Assembly (NCBI RefSeq): GCF_004208635.1
Contig: NZ_CP035806.1
Location: 3,038,001 to 3,102,000 of the forward strand
Direction: 5' to 3'
Source: Leucobacter triazinivorans
GTDB taxonomy: Bacteria; Actinomycetota; Actinomycetes; Actinomycetales; Microbacteriaceae
Length of the DNA: 64,000 bases
Position numbers and translations under genes: made by a program. The notes under the pieces were generated by a model, which searched no databases, was not told the origin of the DNA, and worked only from the letters and a program-made list of their open reading frames with translations. Positions 16,751-24,804 of this stretch are shown here, in pieces; position 1 is the stretch's first letter, and every line of letters begins with the position of its first letter.

Positions 16751-18510
16751 ACCGGATCAGCGCAGCGCACCCCGTGCTCGAACTCGAGCGCCTGTCGATC
16801 GCGATACCGGAGCGCACCCTCGTACACGACTGCACGGTGTCGGTGGGCGCCGGCGAAGCCGTCGGGCTCGTGGGCGAGTCGGGATCGGGCAAGACGCTCT
16901 CGGTGCGCGCGGTCGCTGGGCTGCTGCCCGACTCCTGCACCACCGGAGGCGCGATCCGGATCCTGGGTCGCGACATCGCCGAGATGCGCTCCGCCGAGCT
17001 GCGGGAGCTGCGAGCGACCCGCATCGGAATGGTGTTCCAGACCCCGCGGGCCCACCTCAATCCGCTGCGCACGATCGGCGACTTCATGACCGAGGCGCTC
17101 GTGCACGTGACCGGACGTAGGCGCGACGCGGCCGACCGGCGCGCGAAGGAGCTGCTCGACGAGGTGGGCATCCCCGACCCGGGACGCCGCCTCCGGCAGT
17201 ACCCCGCCGAGCTCTCCGGCGGGCTGCTGCAGCGCGTCATGATCGCGGCGACGCTGGCGATGGATCCCGAGATCCTGCTCGCCGACGAGATCACCACCGC
17301 CCTCGACGTCACGACGCAGGAGGAGGTGATGGCCGTGATCGGCGAGCTGCGGAAGCACCGCGAGCTGTCGATGCTGTTCATCACCCACGACCTCGCGCTC
17401 GCGGGCGCCGTCACCGACCGGGTCGCGGTGATGCGCCAGGGGCGCACGATCGAGACGCTGCGCTCGGCGCACATGCGCGAGGAGGCCCGGGAGGCGTACA
17501 CGCGCGTGCTCATGTCGGCGGCGCTCGACGAAGAGGCGCCAGACGCGCGCCGGCCCAGCGAGCGGAGCGAGTCGACACCCGCCGAGCCCACCAAGGGGAG
17601 CCCTGCCGCCCCCGCCCCGATCCTCGAGGTCAGCGGGCTGCGCAAGAGCTATCGGGTGCGCGGCGCGAGCGGTGGCAGGGAGACGCTCGTCGCGGTGAAC
17701 GACGTCGCATTCGCGCTCGACCGCGGCGGCTCGCTCGGCATCGTCGGCGAGTCGGGATCGGGCAAGTCAACCTCTGCCCGCATCATCTGCGGTCTCGAGC
17801 GGAGCGATGCGGGGGCCGTCACGGTCGCGGGTGAGGACTGGAGCCTGCCGGCGCGCTCGGGGCGGGATCGCCGGGCCCGGGCGAAACGGGTGCAGATGGT
17901 GTTCCAGGATCCCTACCAGTCGCTCGACCGCAGGCAGACCGTACGGCAGTGCCTCACCGAGGCGATCCGGGTGCACCGTCGCAGCGACCCCCGCGACGCG
18001 GTCGAGGCCCGCATCCGAGAGCTCATGGCGCAGGCGAGGCTCGACGAGGGGCTGCTCGATCAGCGGCCCAAGTCGCTCTCCGGCGGTCAGCGCCAGCGCG
18101 TCGCGATCGCGCGGGCGCTGGCGGCCGACCCCGAGATCCTGGTGCTCGACGAGGCGGTCTCGGCGCTCGACGTGACGACCCGTGTGGAGATCCTCACCCT
18201 GCTCGACAGGATCCGACGAGAGACCGGCGTCGCGCTGCTCATGATCACCCACGACCTCACCGTGATCCGCCGCCTCTGCGACCGGGTCGTCGTGATGCGC
18301 TCGGGAGCGGTCGAGGAGTACGGCACCGCCGACGAGATCCTCGACGCCCCGCGCGCCGAGTACACCCGGCTGCTGCTGGATTCGATCCCGCGCGAGGGGT
18401 GGCAGCCGCGGCGCAGGCGCCCGGGGCGCACCGCCGCGATCCCGGTCGTGACCCGCGTGCAGACCGTTCCCGATATGCCCGAACTCGCCGATACGGAGGA
18501 CCGCACATGA
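16747..18510 (+). CDS. Peptide-type ABC transporter, fused double ATPase (DppD-DppF)
   Basis: A 587-residue protein with two complete ABC domains, equivalent to DppD plus DppF. The first has Walker A GESGSGKTLS (~40), signature LSGGLLQRVMIA and Walker B ILLADEITTALD. The second has GESGSGKSTS (~337), SLSGGQRQRVAIARAL and ILVLDEAVSALD. The linker (~255-285) is Ala/Pro/Ser/Glu-rich and is encoded by DNA containing GAGCGGAGCGAGTCG-like words reminiscent of the dispersed repeats. Such fusions are common in actinobacteria. It energises import through the two permeases and is coupled by 4-bp overlaps on both sides, including to DUF3237 copy 2. Confidence 0.9.
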   Translation: MNRISAAHPVLELERLSIAIPERTLVHDCTVSVGAGEAVGLVGESGSGKTLSVRAVAGLLPDSCTTGGAIRILGRDIAEMRSAELRELRATRIGMVFQTPRAHLNPLRTIGDFMTEALVHVTGRRRDAADRRAKELLDEVGIPDPGRRLRQYPAELSGGLLQRVMIAATLAMDPEILLADEITTALDVTTQEEVMAVIGELRKHRELSMLFITHDLALAGAVTDRVAVMRQGRTIETLRSAHMREEAREAYTRVLMSAALDEEAPDARRPSERSESTPAEPTKGSPAAPAPILEVSGLRKSYRVRGASGGRETLVAVNDVAFALDRGGSLGIVGESGSGKSTSARIICGLERSDAGAVTVAGEDWSLPARSGRDRRARAKRVQMVFQDPYQSLDRRQTVRQCLTEAIRVHRRSDPRDAVEARIRELMAQARLDEGLLDQRPKSLSGGQRQRVAIARALAADPEILVLDEAVSALDVTTRVEILTLLDRIRRETGVALLMITHDLTVIRRLCDRVVVMRSGAVEEYGTADEILDAPRAEYTRLLLDSIPREGWQPRRRRPGRTAAIPVVTRVQTVPDMPELADTEDRT

Positions 18511-18986
18511 CCGAGCTCATGCAGCCCGCGTTCGAGTACTGCTTCGAGCTGCGCGTGGAGGTGGCCGACGCGCTGCCGCTCGGCGGCGCCGTCGCAGGGG
18601 AGGGCCTGCACTTCGCGCCCATCACGGGCGGATCCTTCGCGGGGCATCGTCTCGACGGGCGCATCCTGCCCGGAGGCGGCGACTGGTGGCGCGGCCGCGG
18701 ACTCGCCGTGCGCCTCGACGCGCGCTACGTCATCGAAGCCGAGCTGCCGGGAGGAGGGTCGGCCGCGATCGACGTCGTCAACCGGGGCTACTGGCGCACC
18801 GATCCCTCCGTCTTCGCGCGCCTGGAGGCCGGCGAGCGCGTGGGCGAGGAGGAGCTGTACTACCGCACCGCGTTCACCTTCCAGACCGAGCACCCCGAGC
18901 TGCAGTGGCTCGCCGAGTCGCAGTTCGTCGGCTACGCGCGGCCGGAGCCCGGCCGCGTCGTGATCCGGGTCTTCCGCCTCGTCTGA
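18507..18986 (+). CDS. DUF3237 family protein, copy 2
   Basis: A 159-residue DUF3237 protein, the most canonical of the three. It shows FELRVEVADALPLGG, HFAPITGGSFAGHRLDG, RILPGGGDWW, LDARYVIE, VVNRGYWR and WLAESQFVGYARPEPG followed by the last strand. No signal peptide or membrane segment, so it is cytosolic. The ATG at 18507 overlaps the ATPase stop by 4 bp, coupling it to the importer. Downstream, after a 122-bp spacer of hexamer repeats, lie two amidohydrolases. Co-translation with a transporter argues against a role tied to one enzyme chemistry and for binding or handling the imported compound; this is inference. Confidence 0.85.
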   Translation: MTELMQPAFEYCFELRVEVADALPLGGAVAGEGLHFAPITGGSFAGHRLDGRILPGGGDWWRGRGLAVRLDARYVIEAELPGGGSAAIDVVNRGYWRTDPSVFARLEAGERVGEEELYYRTAFTFQTEHPELQWLAESQFVGYARPEPGRVVIRVFRLV

Positions 18987-19052
18987 GCCCGCCGGTCGAG
19001 CGGGCGGGGGACTCCTCGATTTCGACTCGGCTCCGTCTCGCTCAATCGGCGG

Positions 19053-19094
19053 ATCCCGAACCCGAACCCGATCCCGAACCCGATCCCGAACCCA
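19053..19094. repeat. Hexanucleotide tandem repeat (CCCGAA/CCCGAT)
   Basis: Seven consecutive six-base units alternating GATCCC, GAACCC and similar, immediately upstream of the first amidohydrolase gene. It lies where the ribosome site would be expected; the gene has only a weak GAAAGTAG. Copy-number change here could alter leader length. Confidence 0.75.
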
Positions 19095-19108
19095 GAAAGT
19101 AGAACCTC

Positions 19109-20767
19109 ATGCACATCGCCGCAGACCTCTGCATCGTGTCGGGCCGCGTGTTCGACGGACGTGCGCGCACCCGGAGCACCGCGGTCGCCGTTGCGCACGG
19201 GCGCATCGTCGCCGTCGGCACCGATGACGCCGTGCTCGCACTGCGCGGCACTGCGACGCGGGTCGTCGACGCGCGCGGCGGGGCGATCCTGCCCGGCTTC
19301 GTCGACGCGCACGCGCACGCCGTCTTCGCGGGCGTCGAGCGGCTGAGTCTCGACCTGACCCCTGCACGCTCGGTCGAGGACACCCTCGCCCGCATCCGCC
19401 GCGCAGCGGCCGCGCTCGACGCGGCAGGCGATCCGGAGGCCTGGCTCACGGGCGGCGGCTGGTCGCACGACCTCCTGGAACACCCCACCCGGCAGATGCT
19501 CGACACGATCGCTCCGCACCGCCCGGTCGCGTTGAGCGACGCCGGGCACCACACGCTCTGGGTGAACTCCCGCGCGCTCGAGCTCGCGGGGATCGATCGC
19601 GACACCCCGCAGCCGGCCAACGGCCACGTCCACCTCGACGCGGACGGGGAGCCCACCGGGTACCTCAACGAGGGCGGCGTCGAGCTGATCGCCCCGGTCA
19701 TTCCGGCCGCATCGCTCGCCGAGATGACGGCCGGCCTGCTCGAGGCCCAGCGCACGCTCTGGGAGCTCGGCGTCACCGGCTGGCACGAGGCGATCCTCGG
19801 AGACTTCAACGGCAAGGCCGACTGCACGCCGGCCTACCTCGCCGCGATCGCCGACGATTCGTTGCGCAGCCGCGTCTCCGGCGCGTTGTGGATCCCGCCG
19901 GGCACCACCCTCGCCGACGTGCCCGCGCTGGTCGAGGAGTTCGAGCGTCGACGCGCGAGGAACGAGGCGGCCGGATTCGCGTCCTCCACGTGCAAGGCCA
20001 TGGTCGACGGGGTGCCGCAGGGCGAGACCGCCGCGCTGCTCGACCCCTACTGCTCGCACCCGCACTCGGGGGAGCTGCACATCGATGCCGAGACGATGCG
20101 GGAGCTCGCCGTGCAGCTCGACGCGCGAGGCTTCGCACTGCATCTGCACATCATGGGGGATCGCGGCACGCGCGTCGCGCTCGACGCCGTCGAGGCGGCG
20201 CGGCGCGCGAACGGACCCGGCCCGCGCCACCACTTCGCCCACCTGTCGATGGTCGACGTCGCCGATGCCGCCCGATTCGGGCCGCTCGGCGTCACCGCGA
20301 ACATCCAGGGACTGTGGGCGACCCGCGACCCGTCGATGATCGCCGTCGTGGGTGAGGAGCGGGCGGAGCGGGCCTACCCGTTCCGCGACATCGCCGCGAG
20401 CGGGGCCGATCTCGCGATGGGATCCGACTGGCCCGTGTCGCTCGCCGATCCGTGGCAGGCGATCCACGTCGCCGTCAACCGGGCGCACCCCTTCGGCCCC
20501 GCGGCCGGGGCACCGCCGCTCTCGCCCGCGCAGGCGCTCACGCTCCCAGAGGCGCTCGCCGCGTACACCAGCGGATCCGCCACGCTCGTTCTGGGTGCCG
20601 CGGGGCGCGTGCGGGTGGGGGAGCGCGCAGACCTGGTCGTCTCGACCGAGGACCCGTTCGGGCTCCCGAGCGACGAACTGTTCCGAGTGGGCACCGCGGC
20701 CACGATCGTGGCCGGCGAGGTGGTGTTCGAGCGCGTCGAGGCGCATACGCCCGCGTCCGTGCGCTAA
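19109..20767 (+). CDS. YtcJ-type metal-dependent amidohydrolase, first copy
   Basis: A 552-residue amidohydrolase-superfamily enzyme of the Amidohydro_3/YtcJ group. Metal-site features are visible: DAHAHAVF (HxH, ~70), the substrate-domain motifs GGWSHDLLEHP and GHHTLWVNS, HIMGDRG (~345), HHFAHLS and the terminal aspartate in GSDWPVSLADP. The N- and C-terminal segments form the beta-sandwich typical of the fold. It is predicted to hydrolyse C-N bonds of an unknown amide or cyclic amide. It follows the importer and DUF3237 copy 2 on the same strand, so its substrate may be what that transporter imports. Confidence 0.85.
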   Translation: MHIAADLCIVSGRVFDGRARTRSTAVAVAHGRIVAVGTDDAVLALRGTATRVVDARGGAILPGFVDAHAHAVFAGVERLSLDLTPARSVEDTLARIRRAAAALDAAGDPEAWLTGGGWSHDLLEHPTRQMLDTIAPHRPVALSDAGHHTLWVNSRALELAGIDRDTPQPANGHVHLDADGEPTGYLNEGGVELIAPVIPAASLAEMTAGLLEAQRTLWELGVTGWHEAILGDFNGKADCTPAYLAAIADDSLRSRVSGALWIPPGTTLADVPALVEEFERRRARNEAAGFASSTCKAMVDGVPQGETAALLDPYCSHPHSGELHIDAETMRELAVQLDARGFALHLHIMGDRGTRVALDAVEAARRANGPGPRHHFAHLSMVDVADAARFGPLGVTANIQGLWATRDPSMIAVVGEERAERAYPFRDIAASGADLAMGSDWPVSLADPWQAIHVAVNRAHPFGPAAGAPPLSPAQALTLPEALAAYTSGSATLVLGAAGRVRVGERADLVVSTEDPFGLPSDELFRVGTAATIVAGEVVFERVEAHTPASVR

Positions 20768-20813
20768 CCTGACCCGATCACGCCGAACCCGCCGAAGACG
20801 AGGGGAATCCGAG

Positions 20814-22481
20814 ATGTCCGTCGACCTGCTGTTCACCGGGGGAGCCGTGTTCACCGGCTTCGGGGAGCCGCTCACGGGGTATGCCGTGGCGGTGTCGGGA
20901 GGGCGCATCAGCGCAGTGGTGCCCGAGCCCGAGGCCGAAGCCCTGGTGGGCCCCGCCACCCGGCGGATCGAGCTCGCGGGGGCGCTGCTCTCGCCAGGGT
21001 TCCAGGACGCGCACGTGCACCCCGTGGGCGCGGGGGTCGAGCTGCTGCAGTGCAACCTCACCGAGGCCGGGAGCGCCGACGAGGCGGTCGCGACGGTCGG
21101 CGCCTATGCTGCCGCGCACCCGGAGGAGGAGTGGATCCTCGGCGGCGGTTGGTCCATGGACCACTTCCCCGGGGGCTCGCCGAGTCGCGCGCTGCTCGAC
21201 GCGGTCGTCCCCGACCGCCCCGTGTTCCTCATGAGTCGCGATCACCACAGCGCCTGGGCCAACAGCGAGGCCATCCGGCGGGCGGGGATCGACGCCGCGA
21301 CCCCCGATCCGGCGGACGGGCGCATCGAGCGCGAGGACGACGGATTCCCCTCGGGCACGTTCCACGAGGGCGCGGGAGGGCTCTTCGCCGCCGTCAAGCC
21401 GGCGGTCGACGCCGAGCTCTCCCTCCGCGGACTGCTGCGGGCGCAGGACGAGCTGCTCGCGCTCGGGATCACGGGCTGGCAGGACGCCTGGGTCGGCGAC
21501 GACGGCGCGGAGATGGGCGGTCGGGACGTCTACCTCCGGGCGGTCGAGAGCGACGCGCTCCGTGTGCACGTCGTCGGCGCCCAGTGGTGGGATCGAACCG
21601 CGGGGCTCGAGCAGATCGACGACATGATCGCCCGTCGCGACGAGCGCCGCGCGAGCGGGTCGGCCGAGCGCTTCGAACTCGGTACCGTCAAGATGATGGT
21701 CGACGGGGTCGCCGAGAACTTCACGGCCTCGATGATCGAGCCCTACCGGGACGCGCGCGGCCGGGACACCTGCAATCACGGCATCTCCTTCATCGACGCG
21801 GAGACGTTGCGGGAGGCCGTCGTGCGGCTGGACGCCGCGGGCATGCAGGTGCACTTCCACGCGCTCGGGGACCGGGCGGTGCGCGACGCGCTCGACGCCG
21901 TAGCCGCGGCGCGCGCCGCGAACGGCCCGAGCGACGGTCGGCACCACCTCGCGCACCTGCAGGTGGTCGCGGAGGCCGATACCCCGCGCTTCGCAGAGGT
22001 CGACGCGATCGCGAATCTGCAAGCGCTCTGGGCGACGCACGAGCAGCAGCTCGACACGCTCACGCTGCCGTTCCTGCAGCAGGGGGCCGAGGCCCGTCAG
22101 TATCCCTTCGGCGAACTCCACGCGCACGGCGCGCGTCTCGCGGCGGGCAGCGACTGGCCGGTGTCGAGCGCGGATCCTCTCGCGGCGATCCAGGTGGCGG
22201 TGACGCGCGTCGCTCCCGGCATCGACGCCGAACCCCTCGGCGGTGCGCATCAGCGTCTCGACCTCGTGACGGCCTTCGCCGCATACACCTCGGGCAGCGC
22301 GTATGCGAACCACCGCGACCACGACACCGGGAGCGTGCGCGAGGGCTATCTCGCGAACCTCGCGGTCATCGAGCCCAACCCGTTCGCGCTCCCGAGCGAT
22401 GAGCTGCACCGGGCCAGGGTCGTGTCGACCTGGATCGAGGGGACGCCCGTCTTCACCCGCTCGGCTCGCGCGTCGTCCTGA
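20814..22481 (+). CDS. YtcJ-type metal-dependent amidohydrolase, second copy
   Basis: A 555-residue paralogue of the preceding gene product, with the same motif order: DAHVHPVG (HxH), GGWSMDHFPGG, DHHSAWANS, FHALGDRA, HHLAHLQ and GSDWPVSSADP. The two differ throughout, so this is an old tandem duplication with probable substrate divergence. The ATG at 20814 has GAGGGGA upstream. The 46-bp gap to the first copy suggests one transcript. Together they may act on two successive or alternative amide bonds. No fused domain or truncation is seen. Confidence 0.85.
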   Translation: MSVDLLFTGGAVFTGFGEPLTGYAVAVSGGRISAVVPEPEAEALVGPATRRIELAGALLSPGFQDAHVHPVGAGVELLQCNLTEAGSADEAVATVGAYAAAHPEEEWILGGGWSMDHFPGGSPSRALLDAVVPDRPVFLMSRDHHSAWANSEAIRRAGIDAATPDPADGRIEREDDGFPSGTFHEGAGGLFAAVKPAVDAELSLRGLLRAQDELLALGITGWQDAWVGDDGAEMGGRDVYLRAVESDALRVHVVGAQWWDRTAGLEQIDDMIARRDERRASGSAERFELGTVKMMVDGVAENFTASMIEPYRDARGRDTCNHGISFIDAETLREAVVRLDAAGMQVHFHALGDRAVRDALDAVAAARAANGPSDGRHHLAHLQVVAEADTPRFAEVDAIANLQALWATHEQQLDTLTLPFLQQGAEARQYPFGELHAHGARLAAGSDWPVSSADPLAAIQVAVTRVAPGIDAEPLGGAHQRLDLVTAFAAYTSGSAYANHRDHDTGSVREGYLANLAVIEPNPFALPSDELHRARVVSTWIEGTPVFTRSARASS

Positions 22482-22529
22482 CCGCACCCGACCCGCGAGC
22501 GGGGGTGCGGTCCCCACACGCATCGTTTA

Positions 22530-22545
22530 TAGTCTTTATTGACTA
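22530..22545 (+). promoter_or_regulatory. TAGTC-N6-GACTA operator ahead of flavin monooxygenase
   Basis: TAGTCTTTATTGACTA matches the core of the 10059-10083 palindrome (TAGTCGGACTTGACTA) in both half-sites and in spacing, and shares TTGACTAA. It lies ~55 bp before the monooxygenase start in an otherwise short AT-rich patch. TATAGT at 22528-22533 overlaps it and could be a -10 box. It is probably bound by the same TetR regulator. Confidence 0.65.
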
Positions 22546-22598
22546 ATTACTCGTGAGCCGTGTCCGCGGCCTCGCGACCCGAACCGAAGGAGTTTCCC

Positions 22599-23849
22599 GT
22601 GCGAATCGTCATCGCGGGCGCCGGCATCGGCGGCCTCATCACCGCCCTCAGCCTCGAGCGCGCCGGCTTCACCGACATCGTCGTCCTCGAGCGCACGGAG
22701 CGGATCCGCGGCCTCGGCGTGGGCATCAACCTGCTGCCGCACGCGGTTCGCGAACTCACCGAGCTCGGTGTGGCCGACCGCATCGCCGCGCTCGGGGTGG
22801 AGCCCGCGTCGCTGAGCTACTACACCCGGCAGGGACAGCTCATCTGGACCGAGCCCCGCGGGCGGTCCGCGGGCTACGAGTGGCCGCAGCTCTCGGTGCA
22901 CCGAGGCCGGCTGCAACTCGAGCTGCGCGACCTCGTCGAGGAGCGCCTGGGCGGGATCATCTGGCTCGGGCGCAAGCTCGTCGACGTCCAGGAGCTCGAC
23001 GATTCCGCCGTCGCCGTCTGCGAACTCCCGGACGGTTCGCGCGAGCGCGTCGCCGCCGACCTCATCGTCGCGGCAGACGGCATCCACTCCGCCGCGCGCA
23101 AGCTCCACTATCCCGGCGAGGGCGCACCCCGCTGGAGCGGCCTCACCCTCTGGCGCGGCACCGCGCTCGTCGACCCGGTGCTCGACGGCCGCACCATGAT
23201 CATGCTCGGCGACGCCGAGCAGAAGTTCGTGGCCTACCCGCTGAGCGGGCCGCTCGAAGACGGCCGGCAGCGCATCAACTTCATCGCCGAGCGCCGCGGC
23301 GGCGGATCGCCCCACGTCGACTGGAATCGCTCGGTCGATCGCGCCCCCATCGCCGACGCCTTCGCCGGCTGGCGCTCCGACTGGCTCGACATCCCCGCGA
23401 TCATCCGGGACTCGGAGGAGCTGCTCGAGTACCCGATGGTCGATCGCGACGCGATCCCGAGCTGGGTGTTCGGCCGGCTGGTGCTGCTCGGCGATGCGGC
23501 GCACGCCATGTACCCGAACGGCTCGAACGGCGGCTCGCAGGCCACCCTCGACGCGCGCACGCTGGCCTACCACCTCGCCACCGCGGCGTCCGTCGATGAC
23601 GCCCTCGCGGCCTACGAACAGGCGCGCCGGCCCGCGTGCACCCGGCTGCTCGAGTTGACGCGGCAGACCGGTCCCGAGCGCGTCATGCAGATCGCTCGCG
23701 AGCGCGCGCCCGAGGGCTTCTCCGATATCCACGACGTGATCCCGCGCAGCGAACTCGAGGCGATCGCCGCCGAGTACAAGCTCGCGGCCGGGTTCCACCC
23801 GGAGCAGCTGAACGCGCGCTCGTCCCTCTCTGCTCGGGTGGGGGCGTGA
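22599..23849 (+). CDS. PhzS-like flavin-dependent monooxygenase
   Basis: A 416-residue class A flavoprotein hydroxylase. It shows the N-terminal FAD motif GAGIGGLITALSLERAG, the PhzS-group signature GLGVGINLLPHAVRELTELG, the DG motif ADLIVAADGIHS and the FAD ribityl motif VLLGDAAHAMYPNGSNGG (~295). The GTG at 22599 has GAAGGAG six bases upstream; an upstream GTG at 22560 lacks one. Relatives use NAD(P)H and O2 to hydroxylate or decarboxylatively hydroxylate aromatic rings. The gene is preceded by the shared operator-like motif. It ends in a GTGA overlap with DUF3237 copy 3, so the two proteins are made together. Confidence 0.85.
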   Translation: MRIVIAGAGIGGLITALSLERAGFTDIVVLERTERIRGLGVGINLLPHAVRELTELGVADRIAALGVEPASLSYYTRQGQLIWTEPRGRSAGYEWPQLSVHRGRLQLELRDLVEERLGGIIWLGRKLVDVQELDDSAVAVCELPDGSRERVAADLIVAADGIHSAARKLHYPGEGAPRWSGLTLWRGTALVDPVLDGRTMIMLGDAEQKFVAYPLSGPLEDGRQRINFIAERRGGGSPHVDWNRSVDRAPIADAFAGWRSDWLDIPAIIRDSEELLEYPMVDRDAIPSWVFGRLVLLGDAAHAMYPNGSNGGSQATLDARTLAYHLATAASVDDALAAYEQARRPACTRLLELTRQTGPERVMQIARERAPEGFSDIHDVIPRSELEAIAAEYKLAAGFHPEQLNARSSLSARVGA

Positions 23850-24445
23850 CCGTGCGGATTCCGCCCGCGCCGGCGCCGGCTCCGGGGTCGGCGCGGGGGC
23901 CCGTTCCATCGCTCGCAGCCGTCGCGACCGTGACGGTCGACCTCGGCGAACCGCTCGACTTCGGGCGCACCCGGGACGGGCTGCGGCGCATCACCCCGAT
24001 CCTCGGCGGCGAACTGCGCGGGATCCCGGGCTCCGATGCGGGCGAGGCTCTGCGAGACCTGCGGGCCGCGATCCTGCCGGGCGGCGGCGATCGCCAGCTG
24101 GTGCGCCCCGACGGAGCCGTCGAGATCGATGCCCGCTACGACGCCCGTGCCGCGGGGGGCTCTCTCATCGGGCTGCACGCGACGGGCCTGCGGCGCGCGC
24201 CGCGCCCGGATGAGGTCGGCGGCTTCGGAGCGACTGGGGCGTCCGGGGCCCCTGGAGCGCCCGGAGCACCCGGAGCGACCGGGGCGTCCGGAGACTCGCC
24301 CGGGGCCCGCGGCCGATACTTCCGTGTCGCCCTCCGCTTCGAGACCTCCGACCCCGCTCTCGCCGAGCTGCAGGAGGCCCTGTTCATCGCCGACGGCGCG
24401 CGCGAGGCCGATCGCGTGGTGCACACGGTCTACCGCGTCTCCTGA
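23846..24445 (+). CDS. DUF3237 family protein, copy 3, divergent, with collagen-like insert
   Basis: A 199-residue divergent DUF3237 protein. The core is recognisable: ITPILGGELRGIPG, ILPGGGDRQLV, EIDARYDAR and RYFRVALRFETSDPALAELQEALF. The C-terminal W-x-x-E-x-QFVG block of the other copies is lost. A Pro/Ala-rich N-terminal extension precedes the domain. Between the central and C-terminal parts, seven consecutive G-A-T/S/P triplets (about residues 128-148) form a collagen-like insert. The GTG at 23846 overlaps the monooxygenase stop by 4 bp. Neofunctionalisation or relaxed selection are both possible. Confidence 0.75.
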   Translation: MTVRIPPAPAPAPGSARGPVPSLAAVATVTVDLGEPLDFGRTRDGLRRITPILGGELRGIPGSDAGEALRDLRAAILPGGGDRQLVRPDGAVEIDARYDARAAGGSLIGLHATGLRRAPRPDEVGGFGATGASGAPGAPGAPGATGASGDSPGARGRYFRVALRFETSDPALAELQEALFIADGAREADRVVHTVYRVS

Positions 24446-24512
24446 TCCTGATTCGCTCTGGCGCTCCGGTGGCTCCGGCGCCCCGGTCGCTCTCGCCGGT
24501 CCGCACTCGACC

Positions 24513-24617
24513 CTCGATCCGAGTCGCCCCCCCCGATCCCGAGTCGCCCCCCAATCCCGAGTCGCCCCCCCGGTCCCGAGTCGCCCCCCCGATCCCGAGT
24601 CGCCCCGATCCTGATTC
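24513..24617. repeat. ~19-bp tandem repeat (GATCCCGAGTCGCCCCCC)
   Basis: Five degenerate units of about 18-19 bp, each a GATCC(C)GAGTCG word followed by a C-run of 4-7, end in GATCCTGATTC. The same GATCCTGATTC occurs at 24446, so the array is flanked by a short direct repeat. It lies in the 359-bp gap between two convergent genes. C-run length differs between units, which suggests slippage. The rest of the gap holds the hairpin at 24621-24675 and degenerate GGGA(C/T)GCAGGC repeats at about 24700-24770. Confidence 0.8.
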
Positions 24618-24620
24618 CTT

Positions 24621-24675
24621 CGCGCGTCAGGAGTTGCTGCCTCGCGTCCCGTGAGGCGACACCTACTGACGCGCG
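24621..24675. terminator. Long imperfect inverted repeat between convergent genes
   Basis: CGCGCGTCAG and CTGACGCGCG are perfect outer arms; continuing inward to GCCTC/GAGGC the stem pairs 18 of 22 positions around a 9-base loop. It lies between the ends of DUF3237 copy 3 and the ThDP enzyme gene and may terminate from both sides. Confidence 0.65.
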
Positions 24676-24804
24676 TAGCGGGGAGGCGGCACCGGCTGGG
24701 ACGCAGGCTGGGATGCAGGCAGGGACGCCGGCAGTGACCCCGGCAGGGACGCAGGCAGCGGAACGGGAGGGGAGCGACGGGCGGGCCGGCGCGGGGCCGG
24801 CCCG

